Of a DNA stretch of 64,000 nucleotides, positions 51,491 to 62,222 are shown in pieces (the first letter of the stretch is position 1; every line of letters starts with the position of its first letter). The stretch spans positions 1-64,000 of IMG/VR virus record IMGVR_UViG_3300010885_023060. One strand, given 5' to 3'. Both the position numbers and the translations under genes were made by a program. The notes under the pieces are model-generated. The model searched no databases, was not told where the DNA came from, and saw nothing but the letters and a program-made list of their open reading frames with translations. The DNA is from a virus.

Positions 51491-54400
51491 TTATTCCTCT
51501 TCATAATCTGGACGTAGCTTGCTATAATCTGAAACGATATTAGGAGTACTTCCTAGTATACCTAAAGTATACTGTGAATATCTTTTAATTGGATACCAAC
51601 TTGGTATATTCCAGGAAACTGTTGCACTTTGATCTATTATGGTGTCACCTGTAATGGAATCAGCTATAAAGAATGAGTTCTCAGAATACCCCAAATAGTC
51701 TGAAGCATTATTTGCAGTGGGGATGTAAGTCTTGTCTCGACTAATGGATCTCTTTGCGTCGTATTTTTCATACCAATAGACTATATCTCCAGCTATAGTA
51801 ACGGGAGTAGCCGATGGAGTTGAGGCAGATTCTGTGTCTGTTACAACGAACCAATAGCCTGGTGTAGCATCTTCTTGGGCAATAAATGGTCCAATTTGGA
51901 ATTGTCCATTTGTATCGGAGGTTACTATTCCAGAAATTCTAGACTGATCTGGAGTAGCTGTATTTGTTGAGTAGCTGTTTCGAAGTGCCTGATAAACACT
52001 TCTTGACTTTCTCCAATATATTTTTGATCCTGGGTCTGTTTTCCCAAATATGTTTATCTTTTCATAACCATCTGCAGTGATTATCATCTTGTCTGTATCT
52101 GATAGTAATCTCTTAGCTGAAGATGGATTAAGCTTAGGCTTAATATAGAAGTTTACAGAAGAGCTGATAGAACCAGACGAGCTATTGCTATGAGCGTTTG
52201 CAGATGGATAGGTCAATCCTTGCACGGAGATTATTGATTGTGAAACAATATTTCTGATTGATGCATTATGTGTTATCTTGCAGGTGCCAAATCCATCTTT
52301 ATCAGTTGTCACATAAGCTGGCTGACAAGTTATAGAAGATCCAGATACAAAGAAAGTTTGATATGGCTTTGGGTTTCCATTATTATCTTTTGAAAAAATG
52401 CTTAAATTAATATAATCTATTCCGTCTGGCAATATTTCTTTTGGAGACAAAATTAATTCTAAAGAATCTGCAGTATACGTATCATGGGATATGAACAGGT
52501 ATCCACCATCCAAGGGTGAATATAAAGGATTTAAAGATACATCAGTTAGAGTAATGTCTTTGTCATAGCCTTCTGCTTCGTAGGATACGGTAGCTGAGAA
52601 GGATCCATTTGGCGTACTTAATAACAGTATCTTAGAGAAGTAATCTTCCTGATTGTCGTCGTAGAATTGATTATCAACTATGTAGGAATTGGCAACCCTG
52701 TATGTTACCCTGTATGTTCTTCCGACTACAAGAGGTGAGTGTTGTGGTATTGAAGCCAGTGATATTTTATTTGTTGAAGAACTCAAGTTAGAATAAACTG
52801 TTTTTCCTGTTACAGTATCTTTTATCGTCACGTCAAAAACATTTTGATATGCTAAGTATAAAGTGTGCGCATCTTTTGGCTGTATATATTCATAGTTGTA
52901 ATAAGAAATATCAGATGGAGTTGCCTCGTCAAAGAATGAGACTCTCTGATAGGGAGTGCTTGAGTTGACATTGACAATTACTGGAGCGCCAGATGTCACC
53001 GTTTGATTGAGTATTATGTAGTCTAATGTGCTTCCAGCTGTAAAGTTTTTATATTCCACTTTTTCATTTACGTAGATATATCTTTCTTCATTGTTCTGAT
53101 AATACCATCCACTTCTCATTGATGGATTAAGATATTTATTTACCTCATCGGTATAGGCAGCTTTTACGTTTATGTCTTTTAGCGTATATATTCCAGAAGC
53201 TGAATCAAAGTAATTTAAGTTTAAATCACCAACTGCATCAAAAGAAGTTTCTTGCCAAATGTCTACAAGATTATTATTATTTACTATGTCTACAGAAGTT
53301 ACTTTAAAATTCTCTGAACTTTCAAATGCAGATAAGCCAAACTTTGATCTGTTAAAAGAATAAGATCCAACAAGATCTGTAGTCTTATTTAGTATGACAT
53401 CATAATTATCATCAGGAGTTGATTGGATAACTCCGTCTTTAGATAGCACAAAACTAATGTCTCCGTTATAGTCTGCTGTAGCCTTTCCCCACACCTTGTA
53501 TACGAATGGATATTGGCTAGTTGACTTAGACTTTACGTTAATATAATTCGGTGTTGCATTATAATTGAAACTTATATTTGTTAGATATCCGTTTACAGTA
53601 GAGCCTGAAACTATATATTGTGTTTCTATATTTGGAGATGCCGGTATCAGATATCTAAATCCATCTTGCCTATTAAGTGCTACGCCACCTATGCCAATGT
53701 TTGGAGAAGCACTTAAGTCGTTTTCGTATATATCTGGAGCTACTGCGTCAATATGCACCCTATTTGGCGTTGCTCCAAATGGTAAGAGTATATTCCTTAT
53801 CATTTGTGGAACGTTAATAGTTACATTATTAGTTTGCGCATAAAAGCTTGAATCATTTAATGTATTGCCAAATTCTGAAGATCTAACTTTAGTGCTATTA
53901 ACTGACCTAGTTTTTAGTGGATCATATATCTTAGATGCTATTGCCAGTTTTGTTTGAGCTGGGCTTGTTTTTACTGAACTCTTTTGTATTTCTACGTTTG
54001 TGCTAGATGCATAAGTCGAAGGTGTTGCATCTGCAAATCTTATCCATCCATGATCACCAATTGTTCCTGCAGCATTTTTGGCTTGAACAAAAACAACTCT
54101 AGCAGAGTTGACTACATATAATGGAATTTGACTTACGGAATAAGATTCAGTTGCTGAAGGATTTATAGTATTAAAATATGGAGTTGCTACTACTGTGTCT
54201 ATAAACCTAAGATTTGATTCAGTCAATCTTGATGAGTTAAATATATCTTGAACTATATATTCTGGAGAAGCAGTATGAGTCTTGTCGTAGTTGTTTTTAA
54301 CCACATTAGTTATGTTTGCTTTGAACGTGCTTGGATTAGCAAATTTACCATGTGCTGCAAGGTTTAAGTAGACGTCATAATTAACTGTAGCATACTGATT

Positions 54401-56141
54401 GTCTGGATATTGCTCAGTATATTTTATATAAGTATCATAAGCAATCTTCAAAGGCTCGTAAGCAAGTTCTGTAGTTGTTGATTTCAATCCATTTAATTTT
54501 AAACCAAAAGAAAAAGTATTAATACTGTCATCTAGTTTTTCCAACAAGATCTTTGCATCATCAAAATCGCCAATTCCAGCTTGATAGTATTGCGAATCTA
54601 CAGTAGCTACATCAGTTATCTGAGGTATGGAAGAAACACCCTCTTGCTTTGTTCCTGCATAGTCCCAATATGATTCTTCATATTTTGCGTACCCGTAGTT
54701 TGATGGAAACCTTTTATTTATATCTTCTACAAAATTATAAAAAGTAGAAGTTGGATTACCTTCTGAGTCTGCATATGGGGTTGAAGATTGCAGGTCTGAT
54801 ATTTCTAATATCTCTGGAGTAGCTCCAAGATAACTGTATATTGGAGTTGATCCATACGCCCTCCAAATATCTAGTTCTCTTCTAAGTGTTAGCTTTAATC
54901 CATTAACATCTGTTGATGGAGGGTTCTTGTATACGTCTATAATTCTTGCTTTAAAGTTAGAGTTTGATTCTAGATATAGTCTTTGAAGACCGACCTTTGC
55001 GCCAAGTTCATCAAAAGAATTGTAATTCTGTATTTCTATTTGTTCTAACTCAGTTGCATCTGCATACAACTGAGTAAATGGCCTAATGGTATATAGTCTT
55101 TGGTTAATAAAATCGTAGTAAAAAGTATAGTCTTTAAATTTTAAATTTAATAAATCGTAATATGAGTCAACTCTAGATAGCTCAACCCCATCTCCAACTA
55201 TTTTTATAAACCCTGGTCTTACAGATGTGCAAACATATATCCAGGCTATTTGATTTTTGTCTGCTGTTCCTATGTGTGAATCTAAATCTATTTTAGAAAT
55301 AAGCATTTCTGCTTCATTCAAATCTTCGCCAAGCAATGCGTTGACTACCCTTCCAGCAACGGTGTCTGGCAATGCTAAACTTGGGGTAGCCTTCTCAAGG
55401 GAGTCGGAATACATCTTAGTCCAAGATGGGAATTTAGACAAAACATTTCTAGCATGATCTGTAATGATAGGATTAACTATTTCATCTATTTGAACTTGTA
55501 GTAAAAGTAGGAAGTTAACTTCATCTAAGCTTGACTCAAAATCAAATATTACTTCAAACTTAATATATCTTTCAATATCAGTTAAAAATAAAACAGTGTT
55601 GTCTTGCTGCACATATGATATCTGCTGCCATTCACTATTTCCTGCAGTTGGAGTTTTAGATGTATATATCTTTAATGAAAATTTAGGGTTTTCGGTTCCA
55701 GGAAGATTAGTAAAAGAATACTTAAATCCGCACTAAGTCAATAGGACTACTAGTGTCTATGAATCTAAAGTAATTGTCTACTAAATCAGGCTCAAGTATT
55801 TGGAATGGCGTTGAAGCCATTCCTGCGTTGAACAAAAAGAAAGATGAATTTTCTTCATCGTAATTAAATACGTGAAACTCACCATAGTCTAAATCTTGAA
55901 CTATTTCACCATAGTCTGTAACAATAGCATTAGGGTCAATCGCTGTAGTTGGGGTTGCTGACTCAAGCACTTTTGTGCCAGTAAAGACGTAATCCCCAAT
56001 GCCATTGTTTCCATACTGTGATCTGTATGTAGAGTAGTTTGTATAGAACCTATTTGAATATAAGTCAAAAGATGAAGAGGTCCAGGTATTACCACTTTTT
56101 GTAAAGTCTGTATTACTTAATGCTAGAAAATAAGTTTTCAT
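51491..56141 (-). CDS. Very large tail/baseplate protein made by +1 shift at CGG (1,549 aa)
   Basis: First 138 codons (56141-55728, MKTYFLALSNTDFTKSGNTW...) run to DLVR; +1 at CGG continues FKYSFTNLPGTENPKFSLKI into the 1,411-aa part. Zero frame stops after one more codon (ATT TAA), and the +1 frame has TAG two codons before its GGA TTT, so the shift is pinned to this spot. Beta-rich; Ig-like repeats are likely in the C-terminal third (SLELILSPKEILPDGIDYIN, then TVSYEAEGYDK). No enzyme motif. Confidence 0.75.
55727..55730 (-). other. CGGA +1 recoding site 5 (1,549-aa tail protein), tightly bracketed
   Basis: Sequence GAC TTA GTG CGG A TTT AAG: the zero frame reads CGG ATT TAA and stops; the +1 frame reads TAG immediately before GTG CGG. 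Only GTG, CGG or ATT can host the shift, the narrowest window of the six. Confidence 0.85.
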
Positions 56142-56161
56142 TTACCTGGATTTTATTCTTT

Positions 56162-57418
56162 CTAAACTTGATCAAGCCATATAGAATACTCTGAAGTTAC
56201 TCCGTTATCTGGATGAACAAACATTAAATGTTGACATGGTCTACTCATCGAATGGAAGTATTCTTGTGCATATGTATTATAGCTTTCTGGAGAACCAGAG
56301 ACTCTTAATATAGTACTTCCAAGGGTCATCTTAGCCTGCTGATGGTAGTGTCCCATGAATACATCGTCAAAACGCTCAGGAATAGCACCATCTTTCCATC
56401 CCATTACCTTCTTATAGTAACCGTGAGTAGCGCTTGGTGACGGCATTTGGTCACCATGAATTAATAATGTTCCATAAGAACCAATATAGTCAACTGCATA
56501 CCAGTTTCTTTCGCCTTTTCCATCTGGAATATTGAAAGAGATTCTTCCTTCAGACTCAAAGATCATTTCACAGATCTTGTACAGTAGTCTATCCATGTTT
56601 GTTTCTGGGTCGTGCTGCTTTCTCATACGTCCACCTACGGCACCATGGTTGCCTATTACAGCAGTAACGTGTACATGTTCAAAGTGCTCAAGAGCAGTCT
56701 TAAGAAAGTTTCCCAGGATCTTTGGACCATTAACTCCAACCTGTCGATATATGCCAGAGTCAATAAGGTGGCTTTGTCCTGGAAAGATTTCTTCACCCTC
56801 TACTATATCTCCCAATATCCAAACATGAAGGTTCTTAACTGGATGGTGAGTTCTTTGTATGTTTGTAATCTCAATTAGCTTATCCATGTAGAGGTCCATT
56901 CTTTTAGCTAGGACCTCTGTATTGTAATCTGGAGTAACTTTACCCATCTGCCAGTCTGCCAGTACAGCTACTGCAGTTTCTGATGTTAATGAAGACTTAG
57001 GGAATGACGGCATTGGGATCTTTGGAAGTTCAAATTCATTAAATGCATCATATGCTGCCTGGTAAACAATATGGCCTGCTTCATCTCGAACATTCTTGTA
57101 CCTATCGACTAAACGGGCAAGTCTTTTATTCTCTGTTCTTAGGAAGTCTACAGTGGAAGTCTGTATTGCACTTGGCGCAGCTGGATCTCCAAGTATTTCA
57201 TTATCGTCAATAGAATCATAATCTTCTGCAAAAACCTTGTTGTTTGCTACACCAAAATGAGTGACAGCTTCTTCATAATTGACCTCTTGGCTAAAAAGCT
57301 TGTCCGCTAGGACATCTCCCAAAACATCTTCATCACCTTCAACTAACGCTTTTGCGTGAGTCATATTCTTTGCTTTTACAATATGACTTTTGGTAACAAG
57401 AAAATACTTGTCGTTCAT
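56162..57418 (-). CDS. Calcineurin-like metallophosphoesterase with an N-terminal module
   Basis: 418 aa from MNDKYF. Metal motifs: VLADWQMG (D-x-x), LGDIVEGEE, IGNHGA (GNH), LLIHGDQ and GHYHQQ (GHxH). The N-terminal segment (KYFLVTKSHIVKAKNMTHAKAL) also exists as a free protein at 26596-26787. It lies among baseplate genes, so it may be a virion-associated or assembly-time phosphoesterase, which is unusual; substrate unknown. Confidence 0.75.
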   Translation of the reverse strand: MNDKYFLVTKSHIVKAKNMTHAKALVEGDEDVLGDVLADKLFSQEVNYEEAVTHFGVANNKVFAEDYDSIDDNEILGDPAAPSAIQTSTVDFLRTENKRLARLVDRYKNVRDEAGHIVYQAAYDAFNEFELPKIPMPSFPKSSLTSETAVAVLADWQMGKVTPDYNTEVLAKRMDLYMDKLIEITNIQRTHHPVKNLHVWILGDIVEGEEIFPGQSHLIDSGIYRQVGVNGPKILGNFLKTALEHFEHVHVTAVIGNHGAVGGRMRKQHDPETNMDRLLYKICEMIFESEGRISFNIPDGKGERNWYAVDYIGSYGTLLIHGDQMPSPSATHGYYKKVMGWKDGAIPERFDDVFMGHYHQQAKMTLGSTILRVSGSPESYNTYAQEYFHSMSRPCQHLMFVHPDNGVTSEYSIWLDQV

Positions 57419-57438
57419 AATTATCACTTTCTACATTT

Positions 57439-58608
57439 TTAATAATTTACAGATGACATTATAACAGAAAAGGTAGACACTGTGCCTGCTACAATATACT
57501 GTCTTTCGTCATTTATTCTGTAAACGCCTTTGGGTATTTCTTGACCATTAGAAGAAACGCTCAGTATATTTACTGATTTAATAAAATCAGAAGCTGACCT
57601 TACTTGCGATTCTAGATCTCCAAAGGATATACTATCACCTATAGTGTTTGAATTCAAGTAATTTCTTACAAATAAATTAACTTGATTTTCTATTCCATTA
57701 ATTAAGTTTTGACCCAAACCACTTGGAAGAGTGATACTAACTGCCACATTAACTGGAACTCTTTCTGCTATTCTAATATTTAATTTGATACCAACTGGCT
57801 TGACTACAGCGAGTGAAGCAAATAGGTCTTGCACTAAAGCTGGCCCTATTCTTTGTGATTCTGGCACTACAATAACGTCACAAGACCCCAGGCCATAAGA
57901 AGATTCCCTGACTCTTACATCTCTAACTCCAGAAACTCCAAGAGCTCTAAGTCTCATAGATTCTGCTGTACCAAAAGAATTTCCTTTAATTGATTTAATT
58001 ATTCTTCTTCTATACATATCGTCTGTTTCCATATTTACCATGGAATAAACTTCTTTTGGATTAGTACAAAAAACAACTAACCCATTTGTTGAAGTAAAAT
58101 TATGTCTAGTCAAAGTACCTTTAGAAGCAGTAAAGTCTCCACTAGAGAAGTTAGGCACAATTCTTCCATACGCTCTTGTTGTTCCTGCCATTAAAACAAC
58201 GTCTCCCGTCAGGGTGTATTGATACTGCAAGGAAGAGAAATCCGTAACATCGTTATATATAATTGTATTGTTTGGGATCACCACATTAGCAGACTGGGGA
58301 GCAGATATAGAAAATTCTATATTAAAACTATATCTTTCTTCTTGAACATCAGTAGATACTGTTCTTCTATATACTCCGTATAGATCACCTATCGAATCTA
58401 GAGATCTTCCATTTGCAGTGCTTAATGAAGTCTGATCAACGCTGAACTTAAGAGCTTCATAAAGATCACCAATCTCAACCGCTAATGCTTCAGCTAATGC
58501 TTTTGATACTGATCCAGAACTCTTTGCGTTGACGCCTGCATTCTTTTCTAATGCGTTTACAATCTTAGACAGTATCTGTTGTTTTGTTTTTACATAATTT
58601 ATAGCCAT
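57439..58608 (-). CDS. Baseplate J-like wedge protein
   Basis: 389 aa. Central ETDDMYRRRIIKSIKGNSFG, then AESMRLRALGVSGVRDVRV is the typical J/gp47-like core, followed by a GLGSCDVIVVPE strand and a C-terminal domain. Role: baseplate wedge of a contractile-tailed phage. Located directly before the gp25-like gene, as expected. Confidence 0.85.
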   Translation of the reverse strand: MAINYVKTKQQILSKIVNALEKNAGVNAKSSGSVSKALAEALAVEIGDLYEALKFSVDQTSLSTANGRSLDSIGDLYGVYRRTVSTDVQEERYSFNIEFSISAPQSANVVIPNNTIIYNDVTDFSSLQYQYTLTGDVVLMAGTTRAYGRIVPNFSSGDFTASKGTLTRHNFTSTNGLVVFCTNPKEVYSMVNMETDDMYRRRIIKSIKGNSFGTAESMRLRALGVSGVRDVRVRESSYGLGSCDVIVVPESQRIGPALVQDLFASLAVVKPVGIKLNIRIAERVPVNVAVSITLPSGLGQNLINGIENQVNLFVRNYLNSNTIGDSISFGDLESQVRSASDFIKSVNILSVSSNGQEIPKGVYRINDERQYIVAGTVSTFSVIMSSVNY

Positions 58609-58618
58609 GGTATTTCCC

Positions 58619-58996
58619 CTAGTTTAGCTCTTGAGTTACAGATATCGTTATTGGTCCTTGACTATTGTCTACCACATGAACGTCAAATCTAATTGATGTT
58701 CTAGAAGTTGGGACTGCTTCTATTGTTATGTTTCTTCCCAAGAAAATATCATCTTTACTTAAAGCTTGTCTAATAAGTCTTTTTCCAATTTCACCAGTAC
58801 TTGGTGATTGTGGCATTCCATAAATTATTCCAATATCTGAACCTAAATTTGGATAGGAGTAAAAATCTCCTGGCTCAGTCATGAGCCTGATATATATTTG
58901 CTGAATATCGTTTTGTGATCTCGACTGAGTAGAAGCTATATCTTTATTTGGAGATAGCTTTAAATCTCCACTTAAATCAAAATATAAATCTGCCAT
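58619..58996 (-). CDS. Baseplate wedge protein, gp25/W-like
   Basis: 125 aa. YFDLSGDLKLSPNKDIA, then QIYIRLMTEPGDFYSYPNLG, then a RLIRQAL helix and the IEAVPTSRTSIRFDVHV strand follow the gp25/W (lysozyme-like fold) pattern. Supports a myovirus tail. Confidence 0.85.
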   Translation of the reverse strand: MADLYFDLSGDLKLSPNKDIASTQSRSQNDIQQIYIRLMTEPGDFYSYPNLGSDIGIIYGMPQSPSTGEIGKRLIRQALSKDDIFLGRNITIEAVPTSRTSIRFDVHVVDNSQGPITISVTQELN

Positions 58997-58998
58997 TT

Positions 58999-59676
58999 TT
59001 ACTCCAAGTCATTATCTATCCAGGGAAAATTCTCTAGATCACTAGATGGCAATTGGTTTCCAGTTCTGACTTTTTGTACAGCATCAGAAAACTTGTAGCC
59101 ATTTTCCATTAATTCTCTTATTAAAAGAACTTCTGAATCGCTATGAGTCTTTGAATAATCAAGTATTAATAGTTCTTCAGAATTTGATATGGACGGGCCT
59201 GTGGGCTCAACTTGTGCTGCGGGGAGAGTTCCACCCAATCCATAGTTACCTTTTATAGTAGTGGACTTTTGTGCCTCAGCGTTATCTAAATTATCTATAT
59301 TATTAATATAGTGAGCGTTCCTGAAATAGGCTGGATTGTTTAAAAATGAATTAGTCTCTACAAGAGCTGGCTCGTTATAGGCGTCAGCTGCTGGGTTAAA
59401 GGACATGTTATTCCATCTAAGGCCATCGTCATCTCTACAGAAGAATTTTATTGAGTCTGCAAAAAACGATATACTTCTTGTTTTTGGATTAATTATCAAA
59501 CCAATTCCAGGAGCAGCAAAGACTTCTATCTCCCCAGAATCAGATATTCTCATAAAGGCTGAGTTATCTGGATGATTAATCCCGACCTCTCTGCTAGAGA
59601 ATTGTTTTCTCTTTTTAATTTCTGAAATTTCATCAAAACCTTTACCTGGTTTTTGTTCTTGTTCTTCGTACATCAT
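58999..59676 (-). CDS. Baseplate-associated protein, 225 aa
   Basis: FMRISDSGEIEVFAAPGIGL, then IINPKTRSISFFADSIKFFC look like a beta-strand repeat, as in spike-associated proteins. The C-terminus is helical (VLLIRELMENGYKFSDAVQK). Position between OB-fold spike-like and gp25-like genes indicates a baseplate role. Confidence 0.55.
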   Translation of the reverse strand: MMYEEQEQKPGKGFDEISEIKKRKQFSSREVGINHPDNSAFMRISDSGEIEVFAAPGIGLIINPKTRSISFFADSIKFFCRDDDGLRWNNMSFNPAADAYNEPALVETNSFLNNPAYFRNAHYINNIDNLDNAEAQKSTTIKGNYGLGGTLPAAQVEPTGPSISNSEELLILDYSKTHSDSEVLLIRELMENGYKFSDAVQKVRTGNQLPSSDLENFPWIDNDLE

Positions 59677-60038
59677 GATAAAAACTTTGGTATTCCAGTA
59701 TCGACTTTGTGGTTCTTTATTGTTTTAATTGTATCATATTCTTCATTAAAAAATGAGACAATGTATGGGTCTCTCTCTGAGTCGTTCCTGAATGCCACCA
59801 TACACCTCTGTCCTACATGTGGAGCGACTCCTTGTATGCCATAGGTAAATGGGCACGGAACCTTTGTAACGATGTCTCCAATCGTTCCTGAGTGCCTCTC
59901 GTCCATGATTACGGTAGCACTATTGGAAGCTCTATCATAAGAGGTTATAGTTGCAGGTCTATTCCTACTTTGTTGGAGTCTATTTACGGTAATTTGTTCA
60001 TTAATTTTTTGATCAAATTTTGGATATATAATTGCCAT
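59673..60038 (-). CDS. OB-fold spike/baseplate protein (gp5/gpV-like), 121 aa
   Basis: Core PATITSYDRASNSATVIMD, IVTKVPCPFTYGIQGVAPHV and GQRCMVAFRND fits the OB-fold domain of tail spike/hub proteins of the gpV/VgrG kind. Ends DTGIPKFLS. It overlaps both neighbours, between the tail lysozyme gene and the 225-aa gene. Confidence 0.65.
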   Translation of the reverse strand: MAIIYPKFDQKINEQITVNRLQQSRNRPATITSYDRASNSATVIMDERHSGTIGDIVTKVPCPFTYGIQGVAPHVGQRCMVAFRNDSERDPYIVSFFNEEYDTIKTIKNHKVDTGIPKFLS

Positions 60039-62210
60039 TAGAACTTTGGATCCTGTAATTTTTTGGACGGAACATACGTGCCATTACCATTTTTGTACGC
60101 CATGGTGTAATAGTAACCAGAGAACCATTCAGTTAATTTTGCATATGCTGGTTTGTTTTTGAACTTGGCTTTAATAAATGCCTTTAACTTAGCTTCTGAA
60201 TTTGCAGTATTTTTAATGTAAACATCTCTTACAACAGAATACTTAACGCCAGAGAATGACCCCATTGGTGCATCGGTAAGAGTCTTGTAGTCTCCCCAAG
60301 GATTAAAAAAGTAATCATTAATTTTTGTATTTTTTGATACTGCTTTTTGATAATTTGGTAATCCAACAGCTTTAGTGGCGAGAATATGAACCTGATTGTA
60401 GGGGATGAACATTCTTTCATCGGTAGTTTCTCTTGATGCTAAAGTTATAACTTTTTTACCAAGACTTGTAACGTCCGTGTCGCTGTCTATACTGTAGGCC
60501 AATTTTACTCCAAGAACCTTAGCTGGAACAGGATAAATTAATGGATACGCAGTATTGCCACCGGCTTTAGGAAGGAAGTTTATTTGAAACAATCCAAAAG
60601 AAAAATCTCCTGTTCCCCTGTTTCCGTTTAGGGCACCGGGATGCCAGCCACCTGATTCTCTATCTGATATTCCTACAAACAAAGCTGCTATCTCATCTCC
60701 AAAAAGACCTGAAGTAACCAAGAGTTGCATTACTTCATCTCTGCTAAGAGTTGCATCTTTATTTGTTTTATAGGATACTTTAAATTTTTCTAATCCACCT
60801 GCTGGTATAACTGGAGGAGTGGTAGTGGCAGGATCTGTAACTCCACTCTTTGTCACTGGAGCTACTGCTATAGGCTCAAAAGATCCAGCCCTCTTTGCCC
60901 CAAAACTAACGTGAATATGATTTCTGTGATGTTGATCAGAATGAAAGTTTGTGTGTTTTGCAATATTAGGGAAGGCAAGTCTGATTCCAGAATTTGCATC
61001 CTCTAAACCCTTTTTGACTCCTAGCTGGGCAGCAAGTAAATCACTTACGACTATTAGGTCTGGGTGAATTTCTTGAGGAAGTGCTTCAATCTGGGCCAGT
61101 AGTATATTTAAACCTTTTAAATATACATCCGCTGAGGGCACTGGGTTTCTAAATGCAATAGATTCACCAGAAGGACTTACAACACTAAATATATCAAAGC
61201 CTCTACCAAATGCGTGGTCGGATATACTATTTTTAGAAGTTAAAGGTGTAAAATTAGGACCAAGTGCACCTCGCCCAACTCCAGTATCTCCGTGTTATCT
61301 TTATAGAGTCGGTAAGTCTAGTCAATAATTCTATAAGCGCTGCTGACATCATGCATTTTTGTTCACCTATTCCAAGAAGTTCTTTTGGAAGTGGGTCATT
61401 AGTGCCAACCATTTTTCCATCTACCTCTATGTAAGACTCCGACTGTTTGATCTTAAATGGTAAATTTTTTAAAACTTGATTCTTAGAGTTTTTTGTAAGA
61501 TTTAAATTAAATCCAGTTCTAAAAATTGCTGCCTCTCCACTACTTACTACAAAATTTGCCTTATTTAAAAGAGCATTAACCTTTACGAGGTATGCTGCTT
61601 TTTCTGCATCTGTCATCTTACTGAGAATAGCTATTGCTCTATTTTGATTATTAAAGACTTGTGCATCGGGTGAAGTATCATACTCTTCGGTATCATGAGC
61701 TCCTCCAGATGTATCCGAAGGAGAGCCTTCACTACCGCCACCAGCAGTTGAAGGGTCAGTTCCAGTAATCGGGCTTGACCCGCTTGCTGTGAATGACGCA
61801 TTAGCATCATCAAATCCTCTAGCTCCAAAACCTGTGCTCATTACAGACTTTCTAGCTATCTCTAACCTAGCTTGTGTACCAGTCAAAGCAGGGCCACCAG
61901 GATTATCTGGATCTGCAACCTTTACAGTATCTCCTACATCTGCTCCCATAGCTAGAACTGCATGGAGCGATGATTGTACATTTTGTTCATAACCCGCCAT
62001 TGCAAATGCTGGATTTCTATAAAGTCCATCTCCCTGAAGGACCTTAGAAGGATCTCTAGCCATAAGAGATCTTCCATACTCTCCAGATTGCGATTGGGAA
62101 GTTCCTTTAATAACTTGAGTGTTATCTGGATAAAAAGACTCTTTTATTCTAGAAGTTATACTTTGTGAATCTGAAAGATCATTTACATTTATGTTAAAAT
62201 CTGATGACAT
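60038..62210 (-). CDS. Tail lysozyme with peptidase and transglycosylase domains, made by +1 shift at CGG (723 aa)
   Basis: First part (62210-61290, 307 aa): linker-rich region (GGGSEGSPSDTSGGAHD), then CMMSAALIELLTRLTDSIKITR. After +1 at CGG: DTGVGRGALGPNFTPLTSKN, then the M15-like zinc set SDHAFGRGFD (His 332, Asp 339) and HRNHIHVSFG (about 431-433), then a lytic transglycosylase-like part with Glu 518 in DRESGGWHPG and FSFGLFQINF. Both catalytic domains lie after the shift. Role: local wall digestion during DNA injection. AGAGG precedes the ATG. Confidence 0.8.
61289..61292 (-). other. CGGA +1 recoding site 6 (tail lysozyme)
   Basis: Codons ATA ACA CGG, then A skipped, then GAT ACT GGA GTT. 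The +1 frame has TAA just before ACA CGG, so the shift cannot be earlier; the zero frame ends 12 codons later with unrelated sequence (RYWSWARCTWS). Confidence 0.8.
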
Positions 62211-62222
62211 AAAACCTCTAAG

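Noticed and set aside
51491-55612. Treating the 1,373-codon frame as a separate gene starting at GTG
   Set aside because: The same frame is open and protein-like upstream to the CGG at 55730, where it meets the frame of the preceding 139-codon reading frame.
9639-61292. Sequencing or assembly insertion errors as the cause of the six frame breaks
   Set aside because: The breaks share one codon, not one homopolymer type, and over a hundred CGG triplets in other frames are undisturbed. Raw reads would still be the final check.
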